Assembly (NCBI RefSeq): GCF_014489595.1
Contig: NZ_CP060790.1
Location: forward strand, 3,720,001-3,784,000
Source: Paenacidovorax monticola
GTDB taxonomy: Bacteria; Pseudomonadota; Gammaproteobacteria; Burkholderiales; Burkholderiaceae_C
Reading direction: 5' to 3'
DNA: 64,000 nucleotides
Position 1 is the stretch's first letter; each line of letters starts with the position of its first letter. Below the pieces are notes generated by a model. The model was not told where the DNA came from, did no database searches, and worked only from the letters and a program-made list of their open reading frames with translations. This document shows, in pieces, positions 10,602 through 21,484 of this stretch. A program made the translations under genes and the position numbers.

Positions 10602-10967
10602 ATGAGCGCCGTTGCCGAAACCATCCACACCGAAATGCCCGCCCCCATCCTCTTCACCGACAGCGCGGCGGCCAAGGTGGCCGAGCTGATCGCCGAGGAA
10701 GGCAATCCCGATCTCAAGCTGCGCGTGTTCGTGCAGGGCGGTGGCTGCTCGGGCTTTCAGTATGGCTTCACGTTCGACGAGATCACGAACGAGGACGACA
10801 CCACCATGACCAAGAATGGCGTGTCGCTGCTCATCGACGCCATGAGCTACCAGTACCTCGTGGGTGCCGAGATCGACTACAAGGAAGACCTGCAGGGTGC
10901 CCAGTTCGTCATCAAGAACCCCAACGCCCAGACCACCTGCGGCTGCGGATCGAGCTTCTCGGTCTGA
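10602..10967 (+). CDS. erpA: Iron-sulfur cluster insertion protein ErpA
   Basis: A-type Fe-S carrier of 121 residues. The three cluster-ligand cysteines are in [11 protein letters not shown] and TTCGCGSSF. The family signature [12 protein letters not shown] and the length match ErpA rather than IscA. It delivers [4Fe-4S]/[2Fe-2S] clusters to essential apoproteins. ATG 10602 follows GGAG; a 7-base inverted repeat lies just upstream and a strong terminator just downstream. Confidence 0.93.
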   Translation: MSAVAETIHTEMPAPILFTDSAAAKVAELIAEEGNPDLKLRVFVQGGGCSGFQYGFTFDEITNEDDTTMTKNGVSLLIDAMSYQYLVGAEIDYKEDLQGAQFVIKNPNAQTTCGCGSSFSV

Positions 10968-10990
10968 CCCGGCCCGCACGCACTCTCCAG

Positions 10991-11018
10991 CCGCCCGCAT
11001 CCGGGCGGTTTTTTTTTG
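10991..11018 (+). terminator. Rho-independent terminator after erpA
   Basis: CCGCCCG / CGGGCGG stem (10991-11008) with a short loop and a run of nine T's. It separates erpA from the MFS gene. Confidence 0.9.
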
Positions 11019-11045
11019 ATTCCGCAGACTCGTTCTCCGTCGTCC

Positions 11046-12467
11046 ATGCCTCCCTCCGAGCGCTCCCTCTCCATCCTGCTGTGGCTGGTGGCCATCGGCT
11101 TCTTCATGCAGACGCTGGATGCCACGATCGTCAACACCGCGCTGCCCGCCATGGCCCACAGCCTGGGCGAGAGCCCGCTGCGCATGCAGTCGGTGGTGGT
11201 GGCGTACTCGCTGTCCATGGCCATGCTGATTCCGGCCTCGGGCTGGATCGCCGACCGTTTCGGCGCGCGCCGCGTCTATCTGGGCGCCATCATGGCCTTC
11301 GTGCTGGGCTCGGTGCTGTGCGCGCTGTCGCCGCGCCTGGACTTCCTGGTGGCTGCACGCGTGTTGCAGGGGCTGGGCGGCGCGCTGCTGCTGCCCGTGG
11401 GGCGGCTCGCAGTGCTGCGCAGCTTTCCACGCGAGAAGTTCCTGCAGGCCATGAGCTTCGTGGCCATCCCGGGGCTGATCGGGCCGCTCATCGGCCCCAC
11501 GCTGGGCGGCTGGCTGGTCGAGGCGGCCTCGTGGCACTGGATCTTCCTCATCAACGTGCCCGTGGGGCTTGTGGGCTGCCTTGCCACGCTGCGCTACATG
11601 CCCGGCGTGCAAGGGGCGGCGGTGGCGCGCTTCGATCTGGCGGGCTACCTGATGCTGGCCTTCGGCATGGTGGCGCTGTCGCTCGCGCTGGACGGGCTCT
11701 CGGGCCTGGGGCTGCGCCAGGCCAGCGTGCTGGTGCTCATGATCTTCGGGCTGGCCAGCCTCGTGGCCTACTGGCTGCACGCCGCACGCAAGCCCGACCC
11801 GCTGTTCTCCCCGCACCTGTTCTCGGTGGCCACGCTGCGCATCGGTCTGCTGGGCAACCTGTTCGCGCGCCTGGGCAGCGCATGCATGCCGTTCCTCATT
11901 CCGCTGCTGCTGCAGGTCAGCATGGGCTATTCGCCGCTGCACGCAGGCCTGATGATGCTGCCCGTGGCCATCGCCGGCATGTCGGTCAAGCGCGTGGCCA
12001 CGCCGCTTATCACGCGCCTGGGCTACCGCCGCGTGCTCGTGGGCAACACCATGGCCGTGGGGCTTGCCATGGCCAGCTTCGCGCTCGCGTCGCCCGAACA
12101 GCCGTTGTGGCTGCGCATCGCGCAGCTGGCTGCGTTTGGCGCGGTGAACTCGCTGCAGTTCACGGCCATGAACACCGTCACGCTCAAGGACCTGGACCAC
12201 GGCATGGCCAGCAGCGGCAACAGCCTGCTGTCGATGGTGCAGATGGTGGCCATGGGCATGGGCGTGGCGGCCGCCGGGGCCGTGCTGGCCGCCTTCACCG
12301 AGGTGTTCGGCTCGGCGGGCGGTGCGGCGCAGACGCTGCCGGCCTTCCAGGCCACCTTTGCCTGCATGGGGCTCATCACGATCGCTTCGGCGGGCATCTT
12401 CTGGCAACTCGCGTCCGACGAGCGGCCTGCCGGGGCGGCGGGTGATTCCGCCGATCTGGAAGGGTAG
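11046..12467 (+). CDS. MFS transporter, DHA2 (EmrB/MdtD-like) family
   Basis: 474-residue polytopic inner-membrane protein with the DHA2 motifs DATIVNTALPAMA in helix 1, GWIADRFGARRVYLG in loop 2-3 and LQGLGGALLLPVGR in helix 4. The length fits about 13-14 spans. Members export drugs or small metabolites with protons; the substrate cannot be read from sequence. ATG 11046 has no clear ribosome site. It is convergent with anmK, with only six bases between the stops. Confidence 0.87.
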   Translation: MPPSERSLSILLWLVAIGFFMQTLDATIVNTALPAMAHSLGESPLRMQSVVVAYSLSMAMLIPASGWIADRFGARRVYLGAIMAFVLGSVLCALSPRLDFLVAARVLQGLGGALLLPVGRLAVLRSFPREKFLQAMSFVAIPGLIGPLIGPTLGGWLVEAASWHWIFLINVPVGLVGCLATLRYMPGVQGAAVARFDLAGYLMLAFGMVALSLALDGLSGLGLRQASVLVLMIFGLASLVAYWLHAARKPDPLFSPHLFSVATLRIGLLGNLFARLGSACMPFLIPLLLQVSMGYSPLHAGLMMLPVAIAGMSVKRVATPLITRLGYRRVLVGNTMAVGLAMASFALASPEQPLWLRIAQLAAFGAVNSLQFTAMNTVTLKDLDHGMASSGNSLLSMVQMVAMGMGVAAAGAVLAAFTEVFGSAGGAAQTLPAFQATFACMGLITIASAGIFWQLASDERPAGAAGDSADLEG

Positions 12468-12473
12468 GCGGCT

Positions 12474-13583
12474 TCAGGCGGGATAGATCGCGCCCAGCAC
12501 GCGCGGGCCGGCCGCTCCGGTCACGCTGGCCAGGCTGCCGCACTGGCGTTCCACCGCGCGGTGGGCCAGCCAGGCGAATGCGGCGGCCTCGACCTGCAGG
12601 GGGGGCAGGCCATGCGCCTCGGACGATGCCACGGCCACGCCGGGCAGCAGCGCGGCCAGGCGCCGCATCAGGTGGCCGTTGAGCGCGCCGCCGCCGCACA
12701 CGATCAGCGTCTTGCTCTCATCTGCATAGCGCAAAACATCTGTCGCACAGGCGCTGGCGGTCAATTCGGTCAGCGTGGCCTGCACATCCGCCGGCGCGGC
12801 CGTGGCGAAGGCCGCCAGGCGGTCCTCCAGCCAGGTAGGGTTGAACAGGTCGCGCCCGGTGCTTTTGGGTGGGGGCAGGGCCAGGTAGGGCTCGGCCTGC
12901 AGGGCCTGCAGCAGCTCGGGCAGCACTTGGCCGCTCGCGGCCCAGGCGCCGCCGGCGTCGAAGGGCTGACCGGTGTGGCGCTGGCACCAGTGGTCCATGA
13001 GCGCGTTGCCGGGACCGCAGTCGAAGCCCAGCACCGAGCCGTCGGCCCCCAGGACGCTCAGGTTGGAGATGCCGCCCAGATTGAGGACGCAGACCGTACG
13101 GCCGGGCTGGCCGAACAGGCCCTGGTGGAACGCGGGCACCAGCGGCGCGCCTTGGCCGCCAGCGGCCACGTCGCGGCTGCGGAAGTCGGCCACCACGTCG
13201 ATGCCCGTGAGCTCGGCCAGCAGGGCGGGGTTGTTGAGCTGCAGCGTATAGCCCGTGCCGTCGAACGCCTGCGGGCGGTGGCGCACGGTCTGGCCATGCA
13301 CGCCGATGGCGCGCACGGCGGCGGGCGCCAGGCCTGCCTGGCGCAGCAGGGCCTGCACGACGCCCGCGTAGGTGCGCGCCAGGGCGTTGGCGGCCAGGGC
13401 TGCGCGGTGCAGTTCATTGGGGCCCGCCGTATTCAGCGCGAGCAGTTCCGCCTTCATTTCCGGCGTGAACGGGGCGAAGGCATGGTGCGCCACGCGGCAG
13501 CGGGCGGTGGAGAAGTCGGCCAGCACACCGTCCACCCCGTCGAGCGAGGTGCCGGACATGAGGCCCAGGTACAGACCGGACAT
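12474..13583 (-). CDS. anmK: Anhydro-N-acetylmuramic acid kinase
   Basis: Phosphorylates and opens 1,6-anhydro-MurNAc released in cell-wall turnover, giving MurNAc-6-P for recycling. The 369-residue ASKHA-fold protein has [13 protein letters not shown] at the start, [49 protein letters not shown] and CGGGALN. Recycling of wall sugar fits the neighbouring M23 endopeptidase gene, 17 bases upstream on the same strand. Confidence 0.95.
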   Translation of the reverse strand: MSGLYLGLMSGTSLDGVDGVLADFSTARCRVAHHAFAPFTPEMKAELLALNTAGPNELHRAALAANALARTYAGVVQALLRQAGLAPAAVRAIGVHGQTVRHRPQAFDGTGYTLQLNNPALLAELTGIDVVADFRSRDVAAGGQGAPLVPAFHQGLFGQPGRTVCVLNLGGISNLSVLGADGSVLGFDCGPGNALMDHWCQRHTGQPFDAGGAWAASGQVLPELLQALQAEPYLALPPPKSTGRDLFNPTWLEDRLAAFATAAPADVQATLTELTASACATDVLRYADESKTLIVCGGGALNGHLMRRLAALLPGVAVASSEAHGLPPLQVEAAAFAWLAHRAVERQCGSLASVTGAAGPRVLGAIYPA

Positions 13584-13600
13584 GGCCGTGCCTGCCGGGC

Positions 13601-14968
13601 TCAGTCGGCGCTGGCCTGCTGGATCAGTTCGGCCGACGCGAGCTGGGTGCGCATCATGCCGGCCAGGCGGTCGAAGGCCGGGCGGGCGGCGGCCGAGATG
13701 GGTGCGGCCGATTCGCTCTGCTGGGCGATGGCCATTGGGTCCTGCTGCTGGCCGTTCACGCGGAACTCGAAATGCAGGTGCGGGCCCGTGGCCCAGCCCG
13801 TGGCGCCTACGGCGCCGATGGTCTGGCCTTGTTCCACGGACTGGCCCTTGTGCACGTCGATGCGGCTCAGGTGGGCATACACGGTGACGTGCGTGTTGCG
13901 GTGCTTCACGAAAATCACATTGCCGTAGCCGTTCTGCACGCCGGCGAACTCGACCACGCCGTCGCCCACGGTGCGCACGGCCGTGCCGCTGGGCGCCGCG
14001 AAGTCGGTGCCCAGGTGGGCGCGCCACTTCTGCAGGATGGGGTGGAAGCGCATCTTGAAGCCGCTCGAGATGCGCGTGAACGCCACGGGCGAGCTCAGGT
14101 AGGCGCGGCGCAGGCTCTGGCCGTCCAGCGTGTAGTACGCGCCCTTGGCCGAGGCCGACTCCTGGAACCACATGGCCTGGTGCGTCTTGCCGTTGTTGTG
14201 GAACTCGGCGCTCAGCAGGCGTCCGCTGCGCAGGGGCTCGCCATCGGCCTCGAGCGTTTCATAGACGACGGAGAAGCGGTCGTCCTTGCGCAGCGAGCGG
14301 CGGAAGTCGATGCTGCCCGAGAACACCTCGGCGATCTGCGAGGCGACGGCGTCGGGGATGTTGGATTCGTCGGTGGCCGCGAACAGCGAACTGCGGATCA
14401 CGCCGCCGGCGAGCCGGCTCGACACGGTGAGCGGCGCAGTCTCGATGCGCGAGGCGAAGCCGCTGGCAGCGTCCTTGCGCTCCACGACGAGGCGGCGAAA
14501 GTTGCCGCTGTCGTCGCTCACCCAGCGCGCCGTGAGGCGCACGAGGCGGTGGTCATCGGTCGTTTCGGCCGAGACCAGGCGGCCCGCGCGGCCCAGCAGG
14601 TTCTGGCGCACCTGCGAGTCGGTGCGCAGGAAGGCCGCGGCTACGGGGTCGGCCACGCCCATGCGCTGCAGCAGGGCCTCGGCCGTGTCGCTGCTGCGCG
14701 TCTGCTCCGAGCGGAACAGCGAGAAGGCGGGCAGATCGGTGAGCTGGGACAGCGTCTGGCCTTCGGCCAGCGACTCGACGGGATAGGCGACGGTGCGCAC
14801 GGGCAGGTCGGCCGGATCGGGCGCGAACGAGGCCACGGCGAATGCGCCGCCGCCGCCCATCAGCAGCAGGGCGGCTACGGCGGCGGTGATGCGTTTGGGA
14901 TGTTTCTGGACGGTGCTGGAGAGCCGGTCAAGCAAAGCCTTGCTGGCGGTGGTCAAGCCGTGTTTCAA
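13601..14968 (-). CDS. M23-family peptidoglycan endopeptidase
   Basis: Membrane-anchored zinc metallopeptidase of about 455 residues. One N-terminal span follows the basic segment [11 protein letters not shown] regulatory region (~60-290) precedes the LytM/M23 domain with [14 protein letters not shown] (first ligands H..D), YAHLSR and GPHLHFEFR (HxH). Active-site residues are all present. Members cut cross-links during wall growth. The start is inferred as TTG at 14966-14968 ([10 protein letters not shown]); no good ATG exists before the membrane segment. It is divergent from tyrS. Confidence 0.85.
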   Translation of the reverse strand: MKHGLTTASKALLDRLSSTVQKHPKRITAAVAALLLMGGGGAFAVASFAPDPADLPVRTVAYPVESLAEGQTLSQLTDLPAFSLFRSEQTRSSDTAEALLQRMGVADPVAAAFLRTDSQVRQNLLGRAGRLVSAETTDDHRLVRLTARWVSDDSGNFRRLVVERKDAASGFASRIETAPLTVSSRLAGGVIRSSLFAATDESNIPDAVASQIAEVFSGSIDFRRSLRKDDRFSVVYETLEADGEPLRSGRLLSAEFHNNGKTHQAMWFQESASAKGAYYTLDGQSLRRAYLSSPVAFTRISSGFKMRFHPILQKWRAHLGTDFAAPSGTAVRTVGDGVVEFAGVQNGYGNVIFVKHRNTHVTVYAHLSRIDVHKGQSVEQGQTIGAVGATGWATGPHLHFEFRVNGQQQDPMAIAQQSESAAPISAAARPAFDRLAGMMRTQLASAELIQQASAD

Positions 14969-15090
14969 GAGTCGGTCCCCAGGGTGATGTGTGCGTCCCT
15001 GGGCGCGGCCCGCTGAAAGGAGGCGGGGAGCCGGGTGCGCTGACTGTCCGTTTTGCAGGCCTTCGACCGGGGTCGAAAGGGCGGGCCCAC

Positions 15091-15096
15091 TAGAAT
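15091..15096 (+). promoter_or_regulatory. Likely -10 box for tyrS
   Basis: TAGAAT lies 65 bases before the tyrS ATG in the divergent spacer. No good -35 is seen at normal spacing. Confidence 0.4.
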
Positions 15097-15160
15097 CCGC
15101 CTTGCAAGTGTGGGCTGAAGTATAGCGACGCGCGTGTTCAGGACATCGAAAAAAACCCTT

Positions 15161-16393
15161 ATGAATCAATCTGCTGTTACAACTTACCCGGTCACCGATG
15201 GTGTAGGACAGGCGCTCGAAATCTCCCTGCGCGGGGTCGAGGAACTGCTGCCGCAGGATGAGTGGGTGAAGAAGCTCGCGCGCTCCGAGGCCACGGGCCA
15301 GCCGCTGCGCATCAAGCTCGGTCTGGACCCCACGGCACCCGACATCCACATCGGCCACACGGTGGTGCTCAACAAGATGCGCCAGCTGCAAGATCTGGGC
15401 CACCAGGTGATCTTCCTGATTGGCGACTTCACCAGCCTGATCGGCGACCCCTCGGGCCGCAACAGCACGCGCCCGCCGCTCACGCCCGAACAGATCAAGG
15501 CCAACGCCGAGACCTACTACCGCCAGGCCAGCCTGGTGCTGGATCCGGCGCGCACGGAGATCCGCTACAACAGCGAGTGGAGCGAGCCCCTGGGCGCCAC
15601 GGGCATGATCCAGCTTGCCGCCAAGTACACCGTGGCGCGCATGATGGAGCGCGACGACTTCCACAAGCGCTTCACCACGGGGCAGTCCATTTCGGTGCAC
15701 GAGTTCCTGTACCCGCTCATGCAGGGCTACGACTCCGTGGCGCTCAAGAGCGACCTGGAGCTGGGCGGCACGGACCAGAAGTTCAACCTGCTCATGGGCC
15801 GCCATCTGCAGCAGGAGTATGGCCAGGAGCCGCAGTGCGTGCTCACCATGCCGCTGCTGGTGGGCCTGGACGGCGTGGACAAGATGTCCAAGTCCAAGAA
15901 CAACTACATCGGCATCACCGAAGAGGCCAACACCATGTTCGCCAAGGTGCTGTCGATCTCCGACACGCTGATGTGGGACTGGTTCACGCTGCTGTCGTTC
16001 AAGAGCCTGGCCGAGATCGCCGCGCTCAAGGCCGAGGTGGTGGGTGGGCGCAATCCCAAGGACGCCAAGGTGATGCTTGCCAAGGAAATCACCACGCGCT
16101 TCCACAGCGCGCAGGCGGCGGACGCGGCCGAGCAGGACTTCATCAACCGCAGCAAGGGCGGCGTGCCCGACGACATTCCCGAGGTGGCGCTCTCCGGCGC
16201 GCCGCTGGGCATCGGCGCCTTGCTCAAGCAGGCCAACCTGGCCCCCTCGACGAGCGAGGCCAACCGCCTCATTGACGGCGGCGGCGTGCGCGTGGACGGC
16301 GCCACGGTGAGCGACAAGGGCCTCAAGCTCGGCGCCGGCACCTACGTGGTGCAGGTGGGCAAGCGCAAGTTCGCGCGCGTGGCGCTGGGCTGA
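15161..16393 (+). CDS. tyrS: Tyrosyl-tRNA synthetase
   Basis: Charges tRNA-Tyr. The 410-residue protein has the class I signatures HIGHT (in [12 protein letters not shown]) and KMSKS (in DKMSKSKNN), plus a C-terminal S4 RNA-binding domain (~345-410, [15 protein letters not shown]). The KMSKS form and overall sequence fit the TyrZ-like subgroup. ATG 15161 was chosen because a further upstream ATG (15134) adds a tail not expected in the family. Confidence 0.96.
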   Translation: MNQSAVTTYPVTDGVGQALEISLRGVEELLPQDEWVKKLARSEATGQPLRIKLGLDPTAPDIHIGHTVVLNKMRQLQDLGHQVIFLIGDFTSLIGDPSGRNSTRPPLTPEQIKANAETYYRQASLVLDPARTEIRYNSEWSEPLGATGMIQLAAKYTVARMMERDDFHKRFTTGQSISVHEFLYPLMQGYDSVALKSDLELGGTDQKFNLLMGRHLQQEYGQEPQCVLTMPLLVGLDGVDKMSKSKNNYIGITEEANTMFAKVLSISDTLMWDWFTLLSFKSLAEIAALKAEVVGGRNPKDAKVMLAKEITTRFHSAQAADAAEQDFINRSKGGVPDDIPEVALSGAPLGIGALLKQANLAPSTSEANRLIDGGGVRVDGATVSDKGLKLGAGTYVVQVGKRKFARVALG

Positions 16394-16405
16394 TTCCGGC
16401 CTGGC

Positions 16406-16816
16406 TCAGGCCGTGGCCTCCCGGGCCAGGGCCGAGCGCAGGAACGGCAGGTAGGCGCGGTCCACCTTGCAGATGTGGTGGACCAGCCATTCCTTGAGGA
16501 ACTCCATGGCCTCGATCGAGACCTCTTCGCCATCCTCGAAGCGCATGAGCAGGTCCATGGCCTTGGCCGTGAAGCCGTTGTGCTCGGCCTGGTGCGCGGG
16601 GGTCTCGGGGTAGCCGTGGCGCTGGAACAGCACCTCTTCCACGATGAAGTGGTTGTGCGTGTAGTCCACCAGCCCCTCGAGCACGGCGCCGATGGCCTCG
16701 CGCCGGGGAATGGGGCAGCACAGCTCCTCGTGCAGTGCATTGGTGAGCCGCACCAGCTCCTGGTGCTGGCGGTCGATTTCTTCAAAGCCCAGCTCCAGTT
16801 CGCTGGTCCATGGCAT
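16406..16816 (-). CDS. Bacteriohemerythrin
   Basis: 136-residue single-domain hemerythrin. Diiron ligands are visible: His in DRQHQELV, HNHFIVEE (H and E), HQAEHNGF (H) and VHHICKVDRAY (H,H..D). Such proteins bind O2 reversibly and may store or sense it. ATG 16816 has GAGGAA nine bases upstream; an ATG at 16825 overlaps that site and is less likely. It lies 12 bases after the stop of tyrS, convergent. Confidence 0.93.
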   Translation of the reverse strand: MPWTSELELGFEEIDRQHQELVRLTNALHEELCCPIPRREAIGAVLEGLVDYTHNHFIVEEVLFQRHGYPETPAHQAEHNGFTAKAMDLLMRFEDGEEVSIEAMEFLKEWLVHHICKVDRAYLPFLRSALAREATA

Positions 16817-16982
16817 GAACGTCATTTCCTCGCTCCCTTGTCTTGGCGACCCGCCAGGATGCCCGGGGGCGCCAGCGCGCGGAAGATGGTTGTTGCGGGG
16901 ATGCGTGCGCCAAATCGCCGCCGGCTGATCTGCGTCAACCGGGCGGCTTGCACGGGCGCAAGGCGGGCGCCGTGCTCCGCGC

Positions 16983-17981
16983 TCAGTCCAGGTTGTCGAC
17001 GAGGTCCGGGTCCGGCACGTCGCCGATGGCGGCACGCGTGGCCTGGGCCTGCAACGCCAGCCAGGCGCTGAATGCCTTGATCTCGGGCCGCTGCGTGCTG
17101 CGCGGCCCCACCATGAGCCAGTAGGCCAGGGGGGAGTCGAGCCGGTGGTGGGGCAGCACTTCCACCAGGTCGCCCGAGGCCAGGGCGTCGGCGATCAGCG
17201 GCATGCGCGCCAGCGCCAGCCCCTGGCCCGTGAGGGCGGCCTGCACGATCTGGTGCGCGTAGTTGAAGTACAGCCAGCGCTTGGGCACCAGCTTGGGGTC
17301 GGCATGGGTCTCGAACCAGCGCTGCCAGGTCAGCCATTCGAGGTGCTGGGAGCGGTGCGCGTCGCCGGCTTCGATGAGCGTGAAGTTCGCCACGTCGGCC
17401 GGCGTCTTGATGGCGGGCCCGCTCTTGAGCAGCCAGGGGCTGGCCACCACGGCCAGCTGTTCGCCGAAGAGGCGCTGCCCGCCGCGCACATTGGGGCCCG
17501 GCATGGCGTAGCGCAGCGCCAGGTCTACGTCGGCGGTTTCCAGGTCCACCGTGGCATCGGTGGCGTCGATGCGGATGTCGATGTCGGGGTTCTCGCGCTG
17601 GAACTGCTCCATGCGCGGAATGAGCCACATCGAGGCGAAGCTGGCCCAGGTGGAAATGGCCACGCTCTTGCGCCCCGCCGTCTGGCGCACCAGGCGCACG
17701 GCCGCATCCACGCGCTCCAGGGCCGGGGCCACGGCGCGCTGCAGCTGCGCGCCTGCGCTCGTGAGCTCCACGGCACGCGTATGGCGCAGGAACAGCGGCA
17801 CGCCCACCTCGTCCTCCAGCGCCTGGATCTGGCGGCTCACCGCAGACTGCGTGAGGGCCAGTTCGTCCGCTGCGGCCCGGAAGTTCAGGTGCCGGGCCAC
17901 GGCCAGGAAGGCGCGCAAGTGCCCGGCCGCGACGGGCCGCGAGCGCAGGATCGAGGGCGTGGCGTAGGGAATCTCGTTCAT
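16983..17981 (-). CDS. LysR-family regulator (GcvA-like)
   Basis: 332 residues. The N-terminal winged helix is AFLAVARHLNFRAAADELALTQSAVSRQIQALE, followed by a periplasmic-binding-fold effector domain (~110-310) starting KSVAISTWASFASMWLIPRM, typical of the GcvA/AmpR branch. It is divergent from a DUF2917 gene with a 26-bp imperfect dyad between them (18005-18030), so it probably controls that gene and itself. Effector unknown. Confidence 0.9.
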   Translation of the reverse strand: MNEIPYATPSILRSRPVAAGHLRAFLAVARHLNFRAAADELALTQSAVSRQIQALEDEVGVPLFLRHTRAVELTSAGAQLQRAVAPALERVDAAVRLVRQTAGRKSVAISTWASFASMWLIPRMEQFQRENPDIDIRIDATDATVDLETADVDLALRYAMPGPNVRGGQRLFGEQLAVVASPWLLKSGPAIKTPADVANFTLIEAGDAHRSQHLEWLTWQRWFETHADPKLVPKRWLYFNYAHQIVQAALTGQGLALARMPLIADALASGDLVEVLPHHRLDSPLAYWLMVGPRSTQRPEIKAFSAWLALQAQATRAAIGDVPDPDLVDNLD

Positions 17982-18004
17982 GGCGGTATTGATGCGACGG
18001 AAGA

Positions 18005-18030
18005 ATGAATAGCGTAGCGCTAAATCATTG
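18005..18030. promoter_or_regulatory. Dyad between lysR and DUF2917 gene, candidate LysR site
   Basis: AATGA-a-TAGCG and CGCTA-aa-TCATT face each other around TAG. The dyad sits 24 bases upstream of the lysR start, where an autorepression/activation site is usually found. Confidence 0.5.
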
Positions 18031-18097
18031 GACTGTGTGGTGTGGTGTGCGGATCATGCAGTCTTCGCAACACTTTTTTGTCCAAGAGGAGCTCATC

Positions 18098-18592
18098 ATG
18101 TCGTCCGCCCACGTTCTGGAATCGCAACAATCCACCGTCGCCTCGACGGCGGTGCGCGGCCGTCCCGGATGCTGGAAGCTGGACGCGGGCCGCACCTTGG
18201 CGCTCCGGCCCCGGCAGCGCAGCGTGCTGGCCGTGGAACAGGGGCGGGTCTGGGTCACGCAGACGCAGACGGGCGCGCAGGGTGCGCGCGAGGCCGATTG
18301 TTTCCTGGGCCCCGGCGAGCGCTGGGAGGCCGCGCCCGGCCGTCTCGTGGTGCTGGAGCCCGTGGGGCCCGGGCAGGCCGTGGCGTTCCGCTGGGACCCG
18401 GTGGTGCCAGCCGCCCCGGTACGGGTGGACTGGGAGGGGGCCGTGCTCCAGCCGCTGCGCGATCTGGCCCAGGCGGTGCATGACACGGCCCGCGCGGTGC
18501 GCGGCGTGGGCATGGCCGTGGCGCGGCTCGCGGGTGGTGCGCTGCGCTGGGTGCTGCAATGGCCTGCGGGCGCGGATGGCGCGGCCGGTTGA
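18098..18592 (+). CDS. DUF2917 domain protein (first of pair)
   Basis: 164 residues. A small cupin-like DUF2917 domain (~residues 25-105) has LDAGRTLALRPRQRSVLAVEQG, RVWVTQTQ, DCFLGPGERW and VVLEPV. A C-terminal extension (~115-164) is amphipathic with VHDTARAVRGVGMAVARLAGG. Function unknown. The strong ribosome site AAGAGGAG sets the start. It is divergent from the LysR gene and shares the N-terminal pattern L..QQS with the next gene. Confidence 0.75.
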   Translation: MSSAHVLESQQSTVASTAVRGRPGCWKLDAGRTLALRPRQRSVLAVEQGRVWVTQTQTGAQGAREADCFLGPGERWEAAPGRLVVLEPVGPGQAVAFRWDPVVPAAPVRVDWEGAVLQPLRDLAQAVHDTARAVRGVGMAVARLAGGALRWVLQWPAGADGAAG

Positions 18593-18711
18593 CGGCGGCT
18601 GGGGCATCACTGATGCGGTTTTGCGATGAATCACCTCACTCGTTTTCATTGGACGCCCCGGTGGAATCGAATCACCATAGAGGCAATTTCAGGGTTTACC
18701 AGGAGACCATC

Positions 18712-19089
18712 ATGCGTGCATCAAACGTTCTGAATTTGCAACAATCCAGCGCCTCGGGCCGCGGTGCGGCGCAGGGCGTATGCACCCTGGCCGCCGGTGC
18801 CGCGCACAGCCTGCGCCCCCGCCGCCCGCTGTCGCTGCGCGTGGCCCAGGGCCGCGCCTGGGTGACGCTGGACAACGGCCCGCACGGGCTGGGCGAGGCC
18901 GCCGGGGACGTGTTCCTGCACGCCGGCCAGACGCTGTGGGTGGCTGCGGGCCAGCATGCGGTGGTCGAGCCGGTGGGCTCCGAGCCGCTGCAGTACCGCA
19001 TCGCGGGTGCCGAGCGCCCCCTGGCGCTGCGCCGCTGGTGGCAGCGGGCCCAGATGGGCCCCTACGGCGACGAAGTCTGCTGCGCCTGA
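18712..19089 (+). CDS. DUF2917 domain protein (second of pair)
   Basis: 125 residues, a paralogue of the preceding gene. It has the same opening (NVLNLQQSS), then HSLRPRRPLSLRVAQGRAWVT, GDVFLHAGQTLWV and AVVEPVG. It lacks the long C-terminal helix of its neighbour and ends with a short basic segment. AGGAGA supports ATG 18712. A 16-bp perfect hairpin with a T-run ends the unit. Function unknown; probably co-regulated by the divergent LysR protein. Confidence 0.75.
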   Translation: MRASNVLNLQQSSASGRGAAQGVCTLAAGAAHSLRPRRPLSLRVAQGRAWVTLDNGPHGLGEAAGDVFLHAGQTLWVAAGQHAVVEPVGSEPLQYRIAGAERPLALRRWWQRAQMGPYGDEVCCA

Positions 19090-19126
19090 TCCGAACCGGT
19101 TGAATCTCCCCCTCCGGGGTTGAAGG

Positions 19127-19169
19127 GCTGGAAGCGCTTGCCAGGCAAGCGCTTCCAGCTCTTTTTTTC
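19127..19169. repeat. Dispersed intergenic palindrome acting as terminator
   Basis: Perfect 16-base arms GCTGGAAGCGCTTGCC (19127-19142) and GGCAAGCGCTTCCAGC (19144-19159) with a one-base loop, then T-rich sequence. It is a copy of the AGC..GCTTG/CAAGCGCT repeat family seen elsewhere in the window and is well placed to terminate the DUF2917 unit. Confidence 0.85.
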
Positions 19170-19261
19170 ATAGTGATCCAGCGCCGCGGAGGCGGGCGTG
19201 GCGGGAGCCGATAATGGCGGCCATGGCGCGGCGTCCGGCCCGCGCCCTCCCATTTCTCTCC

Positions 19262-20691
<1,430 letters not shown>

Positions 20692-20695
<4 letters not shown>

Positions 20696-21477
20696 ACACC
20701 CCAGAGCGCCCGCCCGCGAGCCAGGACGAAGCCCTGGAGCGGCTTGCGCGCTGCGAGCATGAGCTGGCGGCGCTGCGCGGCGCGCACGAGGCGCTGCTGC
20801 ATGCCGTGTCGCACGATCTGCGCGCGCCGTTGCGCCACCTCACCTCCTATGCGCCGCTGCTGCGCGAGTCGGTGCAGGCCCTGGCGTCGGGGCATTCCGG
20901 CGAGGCGGCGCAGGACGCGCAGCAGTTCCTGGACACCATGGAGCAGGCCTCCCGGCGCATGGGGCGCATGATCGACGCCCTGCTGCAGATCGCCCGCGCC
21001 GAGCGCGCGCCGCTGCAGCCCGAGGCGGTGGACCTGGCCGCGCTGGCCGCCGAGGCGCAGGCACGCCTGGCTGCCACGGCGCCGGAGCGTGCCGTGGAAT
21101 GGCGGCTGCCGCCCGCGCCCCTGGTGCTGCGCGCCGATGCGGGACAGATGCGCCAGCTGGTGGCCGAGCTACTGGGCAACGCCCTCAAGTTCACGCGGGG
21201 GCGGGAGCCGGGGCGCATCGCGCTGCACGCGCAGGCCCGGCCCGAGGGCGGCCTGCGCTGGAGCGTGGAGGACAACGGCGCGGGCTTCGATCCGGCGCGC
21301 GCCCAGGCGCTGTTCGGCGTGTTCCAGCGCCTGCACCGCGAAAGCGAGTTCGATGGCGTGGGCGGTGGCCTGGCGCTGGCGCGGACCATCGCGCGGCGCC
21401 ATGGCGCGGACATCACGGCCACGGCCACGCCCGGCCAGGGCTGCGTGGTGAGCGTGGACTGGCCTGCGCCGGGCTGA
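20692..21477 (+). CDS. Orphan soluble sensor histidine kinase
   Basis: 261 residues with no membrane span and no input domain beyond a short coiled coil. HisKA contains the phospho-acceptor VSHDLRAPLRHL. The ATPase domain has ELLGNALKFT (N-box), VEDNGAGFD (G1) and GVGGGLALARTI (G2). It overlaps the glmU stop by four bases and has no response-regulator partner next to it; a diguanylate cyclase gene follows convergently. This kinase type resembles phytochrome-like or bacteriophytochrome transmitters. Partner unknown. Confidence 0.87.
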
Positions 21478-21484
21478 CCGGGGA

